From Micromonospora lutea (lineage in GTDB: Bacteria; Actinomycetota; Actinomycetes; Mycobacteriales; Micromonosporaceae), in NCBI RefSeq assembly GCF_016863535.1, contig NZ_BOPB01000006.1, positions 1-61,914 of the forward strand: 61,914 nt of DNA. Direction: 5' to 3'. Shown here piece by piece: positions 17,122 to 25,225 of the stretch. Position numbers and translations under genes: made by a program. The notes under the pieces are model-generated. The model saw only the letters and a list, made by a program, of their open reading frames with translations, was not told the DNA's origin and made no database searches. Every line of letters begins with the position of its first letter. Position 1 is the first letter of the stretch.

Positions 17122-19248
17122 ATGAATCGATCGGACCGGTACGGTGTTCGACTCCTGGCTCCACCTCCACGATCCGCCCGCCGCGCGCCCGCCCGCCGCG
17201 CGCCCGCCATCCTCGCGGTCGGTCTGCTGGTCGGCACGGCCGCACTGGTCGGGATCGACCAGCCGGAAGCTGTTGCGGCGACCACGCCGGCGACGGTGAC
17301 CGTGAACGCTCGGGCCGGGCTGGCCACCGTGCCCGACACCGCCCTCGGCGTCAACCACGCCATCTGGGACTCGCAGCTGGGAACCACCGACACGTCGGAC
17401 CTGATGCGGGCGGCCGGGGTGCAGATGATGCGCTATCCCGGTGGTTCCTACGCCGACATCTACCACTGGCGGGACCACACCGCCCCCGGCGGCTACGTCG
17501 CGCCCGGAACCGACTTCGACACCTTCATGGCCGGTGTACGGCGGGCCGGCGCCCAACCGATGATCATCGCGAACTACGGCACCGGCACCCCCGAGGAAGC
17601 CGCCGAGTGGGTCCGGTACGCCAACGTGACCAAGGGCTACGACGCGCGATACTGGACGGTCGGCAACGAGAACTACGGCAACGGCCACTACGGGGCGGAG
17701 TGGGAGGCCGACCACCACCCCGACAAGAGCGCCACCTACTACGCGAACCTGGTGGTCGCGTACGCCGACGCGATGAAGGCGGTCGACCCGAGCATCAAGG
17801 TCGGCGCGGTGCTCACCATGCCGGCGAACTGGCCCGACGGGCTGACCGCCGGTGACGACCCGGGACCGTGGAACCAGACCGTGCTGACCATCGCCGGACA
17901 GAAGATCGACTTTGTCGACGTGCACTGGTACCCGGGCGGCAGCGCCGCCGAGTCGTTGCCCCGGACCAGTCACATCACCGACGCGGTCCACCTGCTCCGG
18001 CAGCAGATCACGCAGTACGCCGGCCCGAACGCCGGTCGGATCGGCATCAGCCTCACCGAGGTGAACGTCACCGCCGAGGGGATGACCAGTCAGCCGGCCG
18101 CGCTGTTCCTGGCCGACGCGTACAGTGGGTTGCTGGCCAATGGGGTGTTCACCGTCCACTGGTGGAACGTGCGCAACGGCATCGGCCGGGTGTCGACAGT
18201 GGCCGGGCAGACCGACTACGGCGACTTCGGCATGCTCTCCAGCGGCACCTGCACCTCGGACGGATCGATCTGCGAGCCACCGCTGAACACGCCCTTCGCC
18301 GCCTATCACGGGCTGTCCATGATGAGCCGCTTCGCCCGTACCGGCGATCAGTTCATCCGGGCGGACAGCGACGAACCGCTGGTCGCCGTGCACGCGGTAC
18401 GCCGAGCCACCGGCGAGGTGGCGGTGCTGCTGGTCAACAAGGACCCGGACAACGCCCGCGAGGTCGAGATCGACTATGCCGGCTTTGCCCCGTCGAGCGG
18501 GGAGCCGACGGTCCACACGCACACCAACGGTGCCACCGCCATCACCACCAGCCGGTCCGGCAGCGCGACCAGCCGGACCCTGCCGCCGTACTCGCTGACC
18601 ACCCTGGTGGTCCGCCCGGCGGCCGCGACGACCGGCGCACCCGGCGCACCCGGCCAACCCGCCGCCGGCGCGATCACCGACCGGAGCGCGACGATCTCCT
18701 GGCCGGCGGCCACCCCGGGCGGCAGCCCGATCGCCAAGTACGAGGTTCACCGCCAGCACGGCGCGGTCAGCGAGCAGCTCGGCGAGACCAGCGGCACCTC
18801 ACTCACCGTCGGCAACCTGAACCCGGGCAGCCGGTACACCGTCAACGTGCTCACCCGCGACACCGCCGGACGCGTCTCCTGGGCCTCGCCGCCACTGACC
18901 TTCACCACCGGCAGCCCGACAAGCAGCGCGTGCGGGGTCCGCTTCACCAACACCACGGACTGGGGCAACGGGTACGTGGCGAACGTGGACATCGTCAACA
19001 ACACCGTGCGGCCGATCAACGGCTGGACGTTGACCTGGACCTGGCCGACCACCTGGCAGCAGGTGGGCAGCGGCTGGAACGCCAACTGGGAACAGGTCGG
19101 CAGCAACGTGCGGGTGACCCACAACGACGACAGCCGCCAGATCGCCGCCGGAGGCACGGTGAGCGTCGGCTTCGTCGGTGAGTACAGCGGGCCGAACGTG
19201 GCGCCGACGGCGTTCCGGCTCAACGGCACGCTCTGCACAGCTCTCTGA
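17122..19248 (+). CDS. Secreted clan-A glycoside hydrolase with FN3 and CBM2
   Basis: A 708-residue secreted protein. The leader to about residue 53 (ending EAVAA) is Arg-rich. The catalytic (beta/alpha)8 domain covers about 58-490, with acid/base Glu183 in WTVGNENYG and nucleophile Glu313 in SLTEVNV, the clan GH-A pattern. A beta-domain follows, then an FN3 module (about 515-605) and a C-terminal CBM2 (about 612-708, CGVRFTNTTDWGNGYVANV). The fold and context suggest an alpha-L-arabinofuranosidase (GH51-like), but GH39, GH44 or another clan-A family cannot be excluded. CBM2 implies binding to cellulose or xylan in cell walls. The ATG at 17122 has AAGGGAAG upstream. No ATGTTA-type operator was found here. 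Confidence 0.8.
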   Translation: MNRSDRYGVRLLAPPPRSARRAPARRAPAILAVGLLVGTAALVGIDQPEAVAATTPATVTVNARAGLATVPDTALGVNHAIWDSQLGTTDTSDLMRAAGVQMMRYPGGSYADIYHWRDHTAPGGYVAPGTDFDTFMAGVRRAGAQPMIIANYGTGTPEEAAEWVRYANVTKGYDARYWTVGNENYGNGHYGAEWEADHHPDKSATYYANLVVAYADAMKAVDPSIKVGAVLTMPANWPDGLTAGDDPGPWNQTVLTIAGQKIDFVDVHWYPGGSAAESLPRTSHITDAVHLLRQQITQYAGPNAGRIGISLTEVNVTAEGMTSQPAALFLADAYSGLLANGVFTVHWWNVRNGIGRVSTVAGQTDYGDFGMLSSGTCTSDGSICEPPLNTPFAAYHGLSMMSRFARTGDQFIRADSDEPLVAVHAVRRATGEVAVLLVNKDPDNAREVEIDYAGFAPSSGEPTVHTHTNGATAITTSRSGSATSRTLPPYSLTTLVVRPAAATTGAPGAPGQPAAGAITDRSATISWPAATPGGSPIAKYEVHRQHGAVSEQLGETSGTSLTVGNLNPGSRYTVNVLTRDTAGRVSWASPPLTFTTGSPTSSACGVRFTNTTDWGNGYVANVDIVNNTVRPINGWTLTWTWPTTWQQVGSGWNANWEQVGSNVRVTHNDDSRQIAAGGTVSVGFVGEYSGPNVAPTAFRLNGTLCTAL

Positions 19249-19255
19249 GTCATCC

Positions 19256-19292
19256 GTGCCGTCGGTGAGGCTTCATGCTTCACCGACGGCAC
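19256..19292 (+). terminator. Terminator hairpin after the CBM2 glycosidase
   Basis: A perfect 13-bp stem, GTGCCGTCGGTGA (19256-19268) with TCACCGACGGCAC (19280-19292), starting eight bases after the stop. Confidence 0.75.
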
Positions 19293-19332
19293 CGGCAATC
19301 TCGGCTGCGGCAGCCCTTCCTCTACCGGAGGC

Positions 19333-19354
19333 GTTAACAGGGGGCCCTTCCTTT
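19333..19354. repeat. Micromonospora-type intergenic repeat element
   Basis: The string GTTAACAGGGGGCCCTTCCT contains GTTAAC and GGGGCCC/GGGCCC palindromes. I recall close variants between many genes in Micromonospora genomes, so this supports the host assignment. Its role is unknown. Confidence 0.4.
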
Positions 19355-19453
19355 CATCTCCCAGGGACTGGTGATTTTGCCGATGCGGTGCTGGCTCGGT
19401 GCCCCAAACACTGATCACAGTCGATACCACTCCAACCCAAGGGAGTATCCGAC

Positions 19454-20341
19454 GTGCGATCAACCACCACCACCCGTTCCCGTTCCGTCTCCCTCCTGGC
19501 CCGACTGGCGATGGCCGCCGTCGTGGCCGCCGGTGGCGTCGTCGCCACCTCGTCCCCCGCCCAGGCCGCCAACCCGTACGAGCGGGGACCGGACCCGACC
19601 AACGCGATCCTCGAGGCCAGCCGTGGCCCCTTCGCGACCTCGTCGACGAATGTCTCTTCGCTGGTCAGCGGTTTTGGCGGCGGTGTCATCTACTACCCGA
19701 CCACCACCACGGCGGGCACCTTCGGCGCGGTAGCCATCTCGCCCGGCTACACCGCCTCCTGGTCGAGCCTGGACTGGCTGGGCCCGCGGATCGCCTCGCA
19801 CGGTTTCGTGGTCATCGGCATCGACACCATCACCCGCCTGGACCAGCCGAGCAGTCGGGGCCGGCAACTGCTGGCCGCGCTGGACTACCTGACCGAGCGC
19901 AGTTCGGTGCGTGGTCGGATCGACGCGAGTCGGCTCGCGGTGGCCGGGCACTCCATGGGTGGCGGCGGCAGCCTGGAGGCCGCGGCGAGCCGGCCGTCGT
20001 TGCAGGCCGCCGTGCCGCTGGCCCCGTGGAACCTGACCAAGAACTGGTCGAACCTGAGGGTGCCGACGCTGATCATCGGCGGTGAGAGCGACTCCGTCGC
20101 CTCGGTCTCGTCGCACTCCGAGCCGTTCTACAACAGCATCCCGGCCGCCACCGAGAAGGCGTACCTGGAACTCAACAACGAGGGGCACTTCTTCCCGAAC
20201 ACGGTGAACACCCCCACCGCCAAGCAGATGGTGGCCTGGCTGAAGCGGTTCGTCGACGACGACACCCGCTACGAGCAGTTCCTCTGCCCCGGCCCGAGCG
20301 GCCTGGCGGTGGAGGAGTACCGCAACACCTGCCCGCACTGA
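19454..20341 (+). CDS. Secreted cutinase / polyester (PET) hydrolase family
   Basis: A 295-residue secreted alpha/beta hydrolase of the actinomycete cutinase family (Thermobifida cutinases, LCC, IsPETase). The signal peptide ends after Ala38 (SPAQA) and the mature protein begins [11 protein letters not shown], a family hallmark. The triad is Ser167 (GHSMGGGG), Asp213 (ESDSVAS) and His245 (NNEGHFF). An oxyanion-loop tyrosine lies in SPGYTAS. Cys278 and Cys293 match the C-terminal disulfide. The aromatic clamp Trp192 is in LAPWNL. The positions equivalent to the Ser/Ile pair of IsPETase carry His and Phe, as in ordinary cutinases. The start is GTG 19454 with AAGGGAG upstream. It is a single gene with its own promoter. 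Confidence 0.9.
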   Translation: MRSTTTTRSRSVSLLARLAMAAVVAAGGVVATSSPAQAANPYERGPDPTNAILEASRGPFATSSTNVSSLVSGFGGGVIYYPTTTTAGTFGAVAISPGYTASWSSLDWLGPRIASHGFVVIGIDTITRLDQPSSRGRQLLAALDYLTERSSVRGRIDASRLAVAGHSMGGGGSLEAAASRPSLQAAVPLAPWNLTKNWSNLRVPTLIIGGESDSVASVSSHSEPFYNSIPAATEKAYLELNNEGHFFPNTVNTPTAKQMVAWLKRFVDDDTRYEQFLCPGPSGLAVEEYRNTCPH

Positions 20342-20420
20342 CGTCAACCGGGGCGGGCGCGACGCGTCCGCCCCGGATCGCCTGGCCGCCGGTCTTCCGT
20401 CCCGTGGACCGGCGGCCTTA

Positions 20421-20441
20421 TATTGCATTGACAGTGCAATA
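20421..20441 (+). promoter_or_regulatory. Palindromic operator before the acyl-CoA dehydrogenase pair
   Basis: TATTGCATTG and CAGTGCAATA flank a central A at 20431, arms matching in 9 of 10 positions. It lies 18 bases before the GTG at 20459 and must overlap the promoter. A related sequence occurs at 28497-28517. Confidence 0.65.
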
Positions 20442-20458
20442 ATGCTGGAGGTGGGTGA

Positions 20459-21616
20459 GTGTCCGACCACACGGCCGACGGGCTGCGCGCGCTGGTCGCC
20501 GCGTTCCTGCGCAGGCACGACCCGGGCGGTGATCGCCTCGGCTTCCTACGCGCCCGCTTCGACGCCGGGCTGGCCTGGGTGCACCATCCGCCCGGTCGGG
20601 GTGGCCTCGGTGCGCCAACGGACCTGCAGGCGGTGGTGGACGACGCCTTCGCCGAGGCCGGGGCCCCGGACAACCAGCCCCGGCGCAACAGCATCGGTCT
20701 CGGCATGGCCGCGCCCACCCTGCTGCGCCACGCCAGTGAGGCCCAGTGCCAGCGCTGGCTGCGACCGCTCTGGACCGGCGAGGAGGTGTGGTGCCAACTG
20801 TTCAGCGAGCCCGACGCCGGGTCCGACCTGGCCAGCCTGCGCACCCGGGCGGTGCCCGACGGTGACGACTGGGTGGTCGACGGCCAGAAGGTGTGGACGT
20901 CCCTGGCCCACGAGGCGCGCTGGGCGATCCTGCTGGCCCGCACCGACCCGGCGGCCCCGAAGCATCACGGCATCACCTACTTCGTCTGCGACATGACCGC
21001 GCCAGGAGTACAGGTGCGTCCGCTGCGGCAGGTCACCGGCGAGGCCGAGTTCAACGAGGTCTTCCTGACCGGGGTCCGGATACCCGACACCCACCGGGTC
21101 GGCGCGGTCGGGCACGGTTGGCAGATCGCCCGCACCACGCTGATGAACGAACGTGTCGCCATCGGTGGCCGACCGATGCCCCGGGAGGGCGGCATGGTCG
21201 GCGTGCTGGCCCGGCTGTGGCGGGAACGTCCCGACCTGCGGACCGGCGGCCTGCACGAGGAGGTCCTGCACGCCTGGGTACGCGCCGAGGCGGCCCGCCT
21301 GGCCGCCCTGCGTCTGCGCCAACTGATCGCCGCCGGTCAACCCGGCCCCGAGGGTTCCGCGGTGAAGCTCTCCTTCGCCGAGCTGAGCCAGCGGATCAGC
21401 GGTCTGGAGGTGGAACTGCGCGGTGCCGAAGGGCTGCGGCACGACGACTGGACGATGCGCCGCCCGGTCGAACCGGACCTGCTCGGCCGCACCGCCACCT
21501 ACCGCTACCTGCGGGCCCGGGGCAACTCCATCGAGGGCGGTACGTCGGAGATCCTGCGCAGCATCATCGCCGAGCGGGTGCTCGGGCTGCCCGCCGAACC
21601 CCGGGTGGACCGATGA
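20459..21616 (+). CDS. Acyl-CoA dehydrogenase, catalytic-type subunit
   Basis: A 385-residue FAD-dependent acyl-CoA dehydrogenase. The middle domain shows CQLFSEPDAGSDLASL (FAD/substrate contacts) and VDGQKVWTSLAH. The C-terminal helix bundle ends RGNSIEGGTSEILRSIIAERVLGLP, where the Glu of SIEGGTSE is in the position of the catalytic base in FadE-type enzymes. The start is GTG 20459 with GGAGGTG at 20447-20453. It overlaps the next dehydrogenase by ATGA. Adjacent unequal pairs like this form alpha2beta2 heterotetramers in actinobacterial sterol side-chain oxidation, so a heteromeric enzyme is likely (inference). The substrate is unknown. Confidence 0.9.
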   Translation: MSDHTADGLRALVAAFLRRHDPGGDRLGFLRARFDAGLAWVHHPPGRGGLGAPTDLQAVVDDAFAEAGAPDNQPRRNSIGLGMAAPTLLRHASEAQCQRWLRPLWTGEEVWCQLFSEPDAGSDLASLRTRAVPDGDDWVVDGQKVWTSLAHEARWAILLARTDPAAPKHHGITYFVCDMTAPGVQVRPLRQVTGEAEFNEVFLTGVRIPDTHRVGAVGHGWQIARTTLMNERVAIGGRPMPREGGMVGVLARLWRERPDLRTGGLHEEVLHAWVRAEAARLAALRLRQLIAAGQPGPEGSAVKLSFAELSQRISGLEVELRGAEGLRHDDWTMRRPVEPDLLGRTATYRYLRARGNSIEGGTSEILRSIIAERVLGLPAEPRVDR

Positions 21617-22740
21617 CCGAGCTGCTCTACGACGCCGACGAGGAGGCGCTGCGCGGCAGCGTCCGGGCGCTGCTGGTCGCGCACGCACCGTGGCAGCGGG
21701 TGCTCGCCGCCGTTGACGGTGGTGAGTCGTACGACGAGACGCTGTGGCGTCTGCTGGTCGACCAGATCGGGGTGACCGGCCTGGCCGTGCCGGTCGAGCA
21801 CGGTGGCGCGGGGGCCGGTTTCCGGGAGGTCGCGGTGGTGCTGGAGGAGTTGGGCCGGGCGGTCGCGCCGGTGCCCTTCCTCGGCGCTGTCGTGGCGACC
21901 CGGGCGTTGCTCGCCTGCGGCGAGTCCACCCTGCTGCGCCAGGTCGCCGCCGCCGCACGCGACGTGGCGCTGGCGGTCGGCCTCGCCACCGCGCCCGACG
22001 CGGCCCCCGGACCGGTCACGGTCGGCCCCGGGCCGACGCTGTCCGGTCGGGTGCCTGGTGTGGCCGACACCGCGCCGAACGGTCTGCTGCTGGTCCCGGC
22101 CGGCGACGGGTTGTACGCCGTCGACGCCGCCGAGCCGGCGGTACGGCGGCACTCCGTGGTGTCACTGGACGGCACCCGGCCGCTTGTCGACATCGAGTTC
22201 GTCGCCGCGCCGGCCCGCCCGGTCGCCGTGGGCCCGGCGGCCGACACGGCGGTGACGGCGGCGCTGACCGCGGGTGCGGCGCTGCTCGCCTCGGAGCAGG
22301 TCGGAATAGCCCAGTGGTGTCTGGACACGACGGTGGCCTACGTGCGGCAGCGCCACCAGTTCGGTCGGCCGGTCGGCTCGTTCCAGGCGGTCAAGCACCG
22401 GCTGGCCGACCTCTGGGTGGAACTGACCGAGGCTCGGGCGGTGGCCCGGCATGCCGCCGACCGGCTGGACGCCGCCAGCTCCGAGGCGGCGCTGGCTGCC
22501 GCGCTCGCCCAGGCGTACTGCGGCCCGGTGGCGGTCCGGGCGGCGGAGGCCTGCGTCCAGTTGCACGGCGGGCTGGGCTTCACCTGGGAACACCCGGCTC
22601 ATCTCTACCTGAAGCGGGCCAAGAGCGCCGCGATCGCCTTCGGCACCGCCGATCGGCACCGGGCCGCTCTGGCCCGGCTGGTCGACCTGCCCGCGCCCGG
22701 CACCGTCGACGACGTCACGGCAGGCCATACCGGTAGGTAA
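21613..22740 (+). CDS. Acyl-CoA dehydrogenase, partner subunit
   Basis: A 375-residue acyl-CoA dehydrogenase paralogue. It has the N-terminal helical domain (GLAVPVEHGGAGAGFREVAVVLEELGRAVAPVPF) and the C-terminal bundle with RQRHQFGRPVGSFQAVKHRLAD and QLHGGLGFTWEHPAHLYLKRAK. The middle domain lacks the usual EPxxGSD signature, and the base region of the first subunit is not matched, which fits a non-catalytic or half-site subunit. ATG 21613 overlaps the upstream stop. The gap to the next gene contains an operator, so the pair may be a two-gene operon or run into the transporter genes. Confidence 0.87.
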   Translation: MTELLYDADEEALRGSVRALLVAHAPWQRVLAAVDGGESYDETLWRLLVDQIGVTGLAVPVEHGGAGAGFREVAVVLEELGRAVAPVPFLGAVVATRALLACGESTLLRQVAAAARDVALAVGLATAPDAAPGPVTVGPGPTLSGRVPGVADTAPNGLLLVPAGDGLYAVDAAEPAVRRHSVVSLDGTRPLVDIEFVAAPARPVAVGPAADTAVTAALTAGAALLASEQVGIAQWCLDTTVAYVRQRHQFGRPVGSFQAVKHRLADLWVELTEARAVARHAADRLDAASSEAALAAALAQAYCGPVAVRAAEACVQLHGGLGFTWEHPAHLYLKRAKSAAIAFGTADRHRAALARLVDLPAPGTVDDVTAGHTGR

Positions 22741-22781
22741 CAACCGGGTGTCGAGGGTATTGACGGAACCGGCGAGAAACG

Positions 22782-22796
22782 TACACTCCGAGTGTA
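22782..22796. promoter_or_regulatory. Perfect 15-bp palindrome before livG
   Basis: TACACTC-C-GAGTGTA is fully symmetric around 22789 and lies 32 bases before the ATG at 22829. It is probably the operator of the liv transporter unit. The TetR at 27820, which closes the cluster, is the best candidate protein. Confidence 0.6.
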
Positions 22797-22828
22797 ATAA
22801 GTTGGCCGCGAGGTTGAGGGGCGGGTTG

Positions 22829-23611
22829 ATGGCGGACGGTCTCGCACTGCACCAGGTCGGCGTCCGCTTCGGGGGCCTCACGGCGCTCGACGACGTCTCC
22901 CTCGAGGTCGGACCGGGCGAGGTGGTCGGGGTGATCGGCCCCAACGGGGCCGGCAAGACCACGCTGTTCAACGTCGTGTGCGGCTTCGTCACCGCGCACA
23001 CCGGCACGCTGACCCTCGACGGCCGGCCGTTGCGGCCACGACCGCACCGGCTGACCCGGCTGGGCATCGCCCGGACGTTGCAGGGGACCGGACTGTTCGC
23101 CGGGCTCACCGTCCTGGAGAACGTGATGGCCGGGGCCACCCACACCGCCCGCGTCGGCCTGCTGCCGGCGCTGCTCGGGCTGCCCCGCAGTGACCGCGAC
23201 GAGCGTCGGCTGCGCGAGCACGCCCGCGCCGTCCTGGACGAGCTCGGCATCGCGGGGTACGCCGACGCCGCGCCGGGCACCCTGCCCTTCGCGGTACGCC
23301 AGCGGGTCGGGCTCGCCCGCGCGCTGGCCGCCCGTCCCCGCCTGCTGCTGCTCGACGAACCGGCCGGCGGTCTCGGCGCCGACGACGTGGACACCCTCGC
23401 GGAGCTGATCCGGGGGCTGCCGCACCGGGCCGCCGATCCCTGCGCCGTGCTGCTGGTGGAACACCACATGGACCTGGTGATGGCGGTCTGCGACCGGATC
23501 GTGGTGCTCGACTTCGGGCGGGTCGTCGCCGCCGGGGCACCCGAGGCGGTCCGCGAGGACCCGGCCGTGGTGGACGCCTACCTCGGTGCGGCCGTCGACG
23601 AGGCCGCGTAG
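22829..23611 (+). CDS. livG: Branched-chain-type ABC transporter ATP-binding protein
   Basis: A 260-residue cytoplasmic ATPase of the LivG type. Walker A is GPNGAGKTT near 40 and Walker B is LLLLDEPAGGL near 172. The signature motif is degenerate: LPFAVRQRVGLARALAARP in place of LSGGQ, where LivG proteins normally have LPYGxQRRLEIARAL. ATG 22829 follows GAGGGG; the frame extends upstream to 22748 but no homology is visible there. It is first of five transporter genes and shares one base with livF (TAG/GTG). Confidence 0.92.
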   Translation: MADGLALHQVGVRFGGLTALDDVSLEVGPGEVVGVIGPNGAGKTTLFNVVCGFVTAHTGTLTLDGRPLRPRPHRLTRLGIARTLQGTGLFAGLTVLENVMAGATHTARVGLLPALLGLPRSDRDERRLREHARAVLDELGIAGYADAAPGTLPFAVRQRVGLARALAARPRLLLLDEPAGGLGADDVDTLAELIRGLPHRAADPCAVLLVEHHMDLVMAVCDRIVVLDFGRVVAAGAPEAVREDPAVVDAYLGAAVDEAA

Positions 23612-24330
23612 TGACCGCCGACCTGCTCACCGTCGAAGCCCTGGCCGCCGGGTACGGGCCGGTGCCGGTGCTGCACGACGTCGACCTGCGGGTGCCCACC
23701 GGCACCATCGCCGCCGTCATCGGCGCCAACGGGGCGGGCAAGACCACCCTGCTGCGCACCCTGTCGGGCATGCTGCGTCCCACCGCCGGCCGGATCCTCC
23801 TCGACGGCCGCGACCTGCGCGGCACCGCGGTCGAGCAACTCGTCCGGCGCGGGGTGGCACACGTGCCGGAGGGGCGCGGCGTGATCGGCGAACTCACCGT
23901 GGAGGAGAACCTGCGCCTCGGCGCGCTGTGGCGGCGGGACCGCGGCGACGCCGCGCGCGCCCTCGACGAGGTCTACCAGCTCTTCGAGCCGCTGGCCGCG
24001 CGCCGGCGGCACCTCGGCCACCAGCTCTCCGGTGGCGAACGGCAGATGCTCGCCCTCGGCCGGGCCCTGGTCGGCCGGCCCCGCCTGCTGCTGCTGGACG
24101 AACCGTCGCTCGGCCTGGCGCCCCGCGTGGTGGCCCAGACCATGGCGTTGCTGCGCCGGTTGCGCGACGAGAACGGGCTGACCGTGCTGCTGGTGGAGCA
24201 GAACGTGCGCAGCGCCCTGGCCGTGGCCGACCAGGGCATCGTGATGTCGCTCGGTCGGATCGCCCTGGCGGCTCCGGCCGCCCGGCTGCGTGACGACGCC
24301 GACCTGCGCCACGCGTACCTCGGATTCTGA
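23611..24330 (+). CDS. livF: Branched-chain-type ABC transporter ATP-binding protein
   Basis: A 239-residue LivF-type ATPase, the partner of LivG on the cytoplasmic face. Walker A is GANGAGKTT (about 35-43), the Q-loop region is HVPEGRGVIGELTVEENL, the signature LSGGERQMLALGRALV and Walker B LLLLDEPSLGLAP. The EGRG segment is typical of LivF. The start is GTG 23611, overlapping the livG stop by one base. Confidence 0.93.
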   Translation: MTADLLTVEALAAGYGPVPVLHDVDLRVPTGTIAAVIGANGAGKTTLLRTLSGMLRPTAGRILLDGRDLRGTAVEQLVRRGVAHVPEGRGVIGELTVEENLRLGALWRRDRGDAARALDEVYQLFEPLAARRRHLGHQLSGGERQMLALGRALVGRPRLLLLDEPSLGLAPRVVAQTMALLRRLRDENGLTVLLVEQNVRSALAVADQGIVMSLGRIALAAPAARLRDDADLRHAYLGF

Positions 24331-24346
24331 GAACGCAAGGAGGACC

Positions 24347-25225
24347 GTGGACCGCTTCCTCTTCCTCACCCTCGACGGCCTGTCGAGGGGCGCGGTCTAC
24401 GCCGCGTTCGCGCTAGCCCTGGTGCTCATCTGGCGGGCCGGTCGGATCGTCAACTTCGCCCAGGGGGCGATGGCGGTGGCCGCCGCGTACGTCGCGTACA
24501 GCGTCACCGCCGCGACCGGCTCGTACTGGCTCGGCTTCGGTGCGGCGCTGCTCGCCGGCCTGCTGCTCGGCGCGGTGGTCGACATCGCGGTGATGCGGCT
24601 GGTGGACCACCGCTCACCACTCAACCCGGTGATCGTCGCGCTCGGGCTGGTCCTGCTGATCCAGGCGGTCCTCGGCATGGTGTACGGCAACGAGTACCTG
24701 CCCGCTCAGACTCCGTTCAGTCGGAGCGCGTTGACGGTGGGCGGCACCGCCGTGCTGTCCCCGTACGACCTGTTCGTCTTCGCCACCGTCGGGGTGGTGG
24801 GCGCGGCCCTCGTCTGGATCTTCACCCGGACCGCGATCGGGCTCCGGATGCGGGCGGCGGCGTTCGCGCCCGAGGTGTCCCGGCTGCTCGGGGTGAACGT
24901 CGGTGGCATGCTCACCCTCGGCTGGGCGCTCGCCTCGGGCGTCGGGGCCCTGGCCGGGATGCTGGTCATTCCCACCGAGCTGGGTCTGCACCCACACGCG
25001 ATGGACCTGGTCTTCGTCTCCGCGTTCACCGCCGCGGTGATCGGTGGGCTGGACAGCCCACCCGGCGCGGTCGTCGGTGGCCTGGGGGTCGGATTGTTGC
25101 TCTCCTACGTCAGCGGGTACGCCGGTGGCGACCTCATCCCGCTGGCGGTGCTCGCGCTGCTGATGACGGTGCTGCTGGTGCGTCCCGGCGGGCTGTTCGC
25201 TCCGGTCACCGCGAGGCGGGTGTGA
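24347..25225 (+). CDS. livH: Branched-chain-type ABC transporter permease
   Basis: A 292-residue permease with about eight membrane segments. The N-terminus LDGLSRGAVYAAFALALVLIW and NFAQGAMA are LivH hallmarks, and FTAAVIGGLDSPPGAVVGGLGVG near 230-260 is the conserved cytoplasmic loop. GTG 24347 has CAAGGAGG at 24336-24343, which decides it over an in-frame start inside livF. It overlaps livM by GTGA (25222-25225). Confidence 0.92.
   Translation: MDRFLFLTLDGLSRGAVYAAFALALVLIWRAGRIVNFAQGAMAVAAAYVAYSVTAATGSYWLGFGAALLAGLLLGAVVDIAVMRLVDHRSPLNPVIVALGLVLLIQAVLGMVYGNEYLPAQTPFSRSALTVGGTAVLSPYDLFVFATVGVVGAALVWIFTRTAIGLRMRAAAFAPEVSRLLGVNVGGMLTLGWALASGVGALAGMLVIPTELGLHPHAMDLVFVSAFTAAVIGGLDSPPGAVVGGLGVGLLLSYVSGYAGGDLIPLAVLALLMTVLLVRPGGLFAPVTARRV

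Noticed and set aside
20893..22740. A fused double acyl-CoA dehydrogenase
   Set aside because: The first part is out of frame with the real upstream gene; the second dehydrogenase starts at ATG 21613 with an ATGA overlap.
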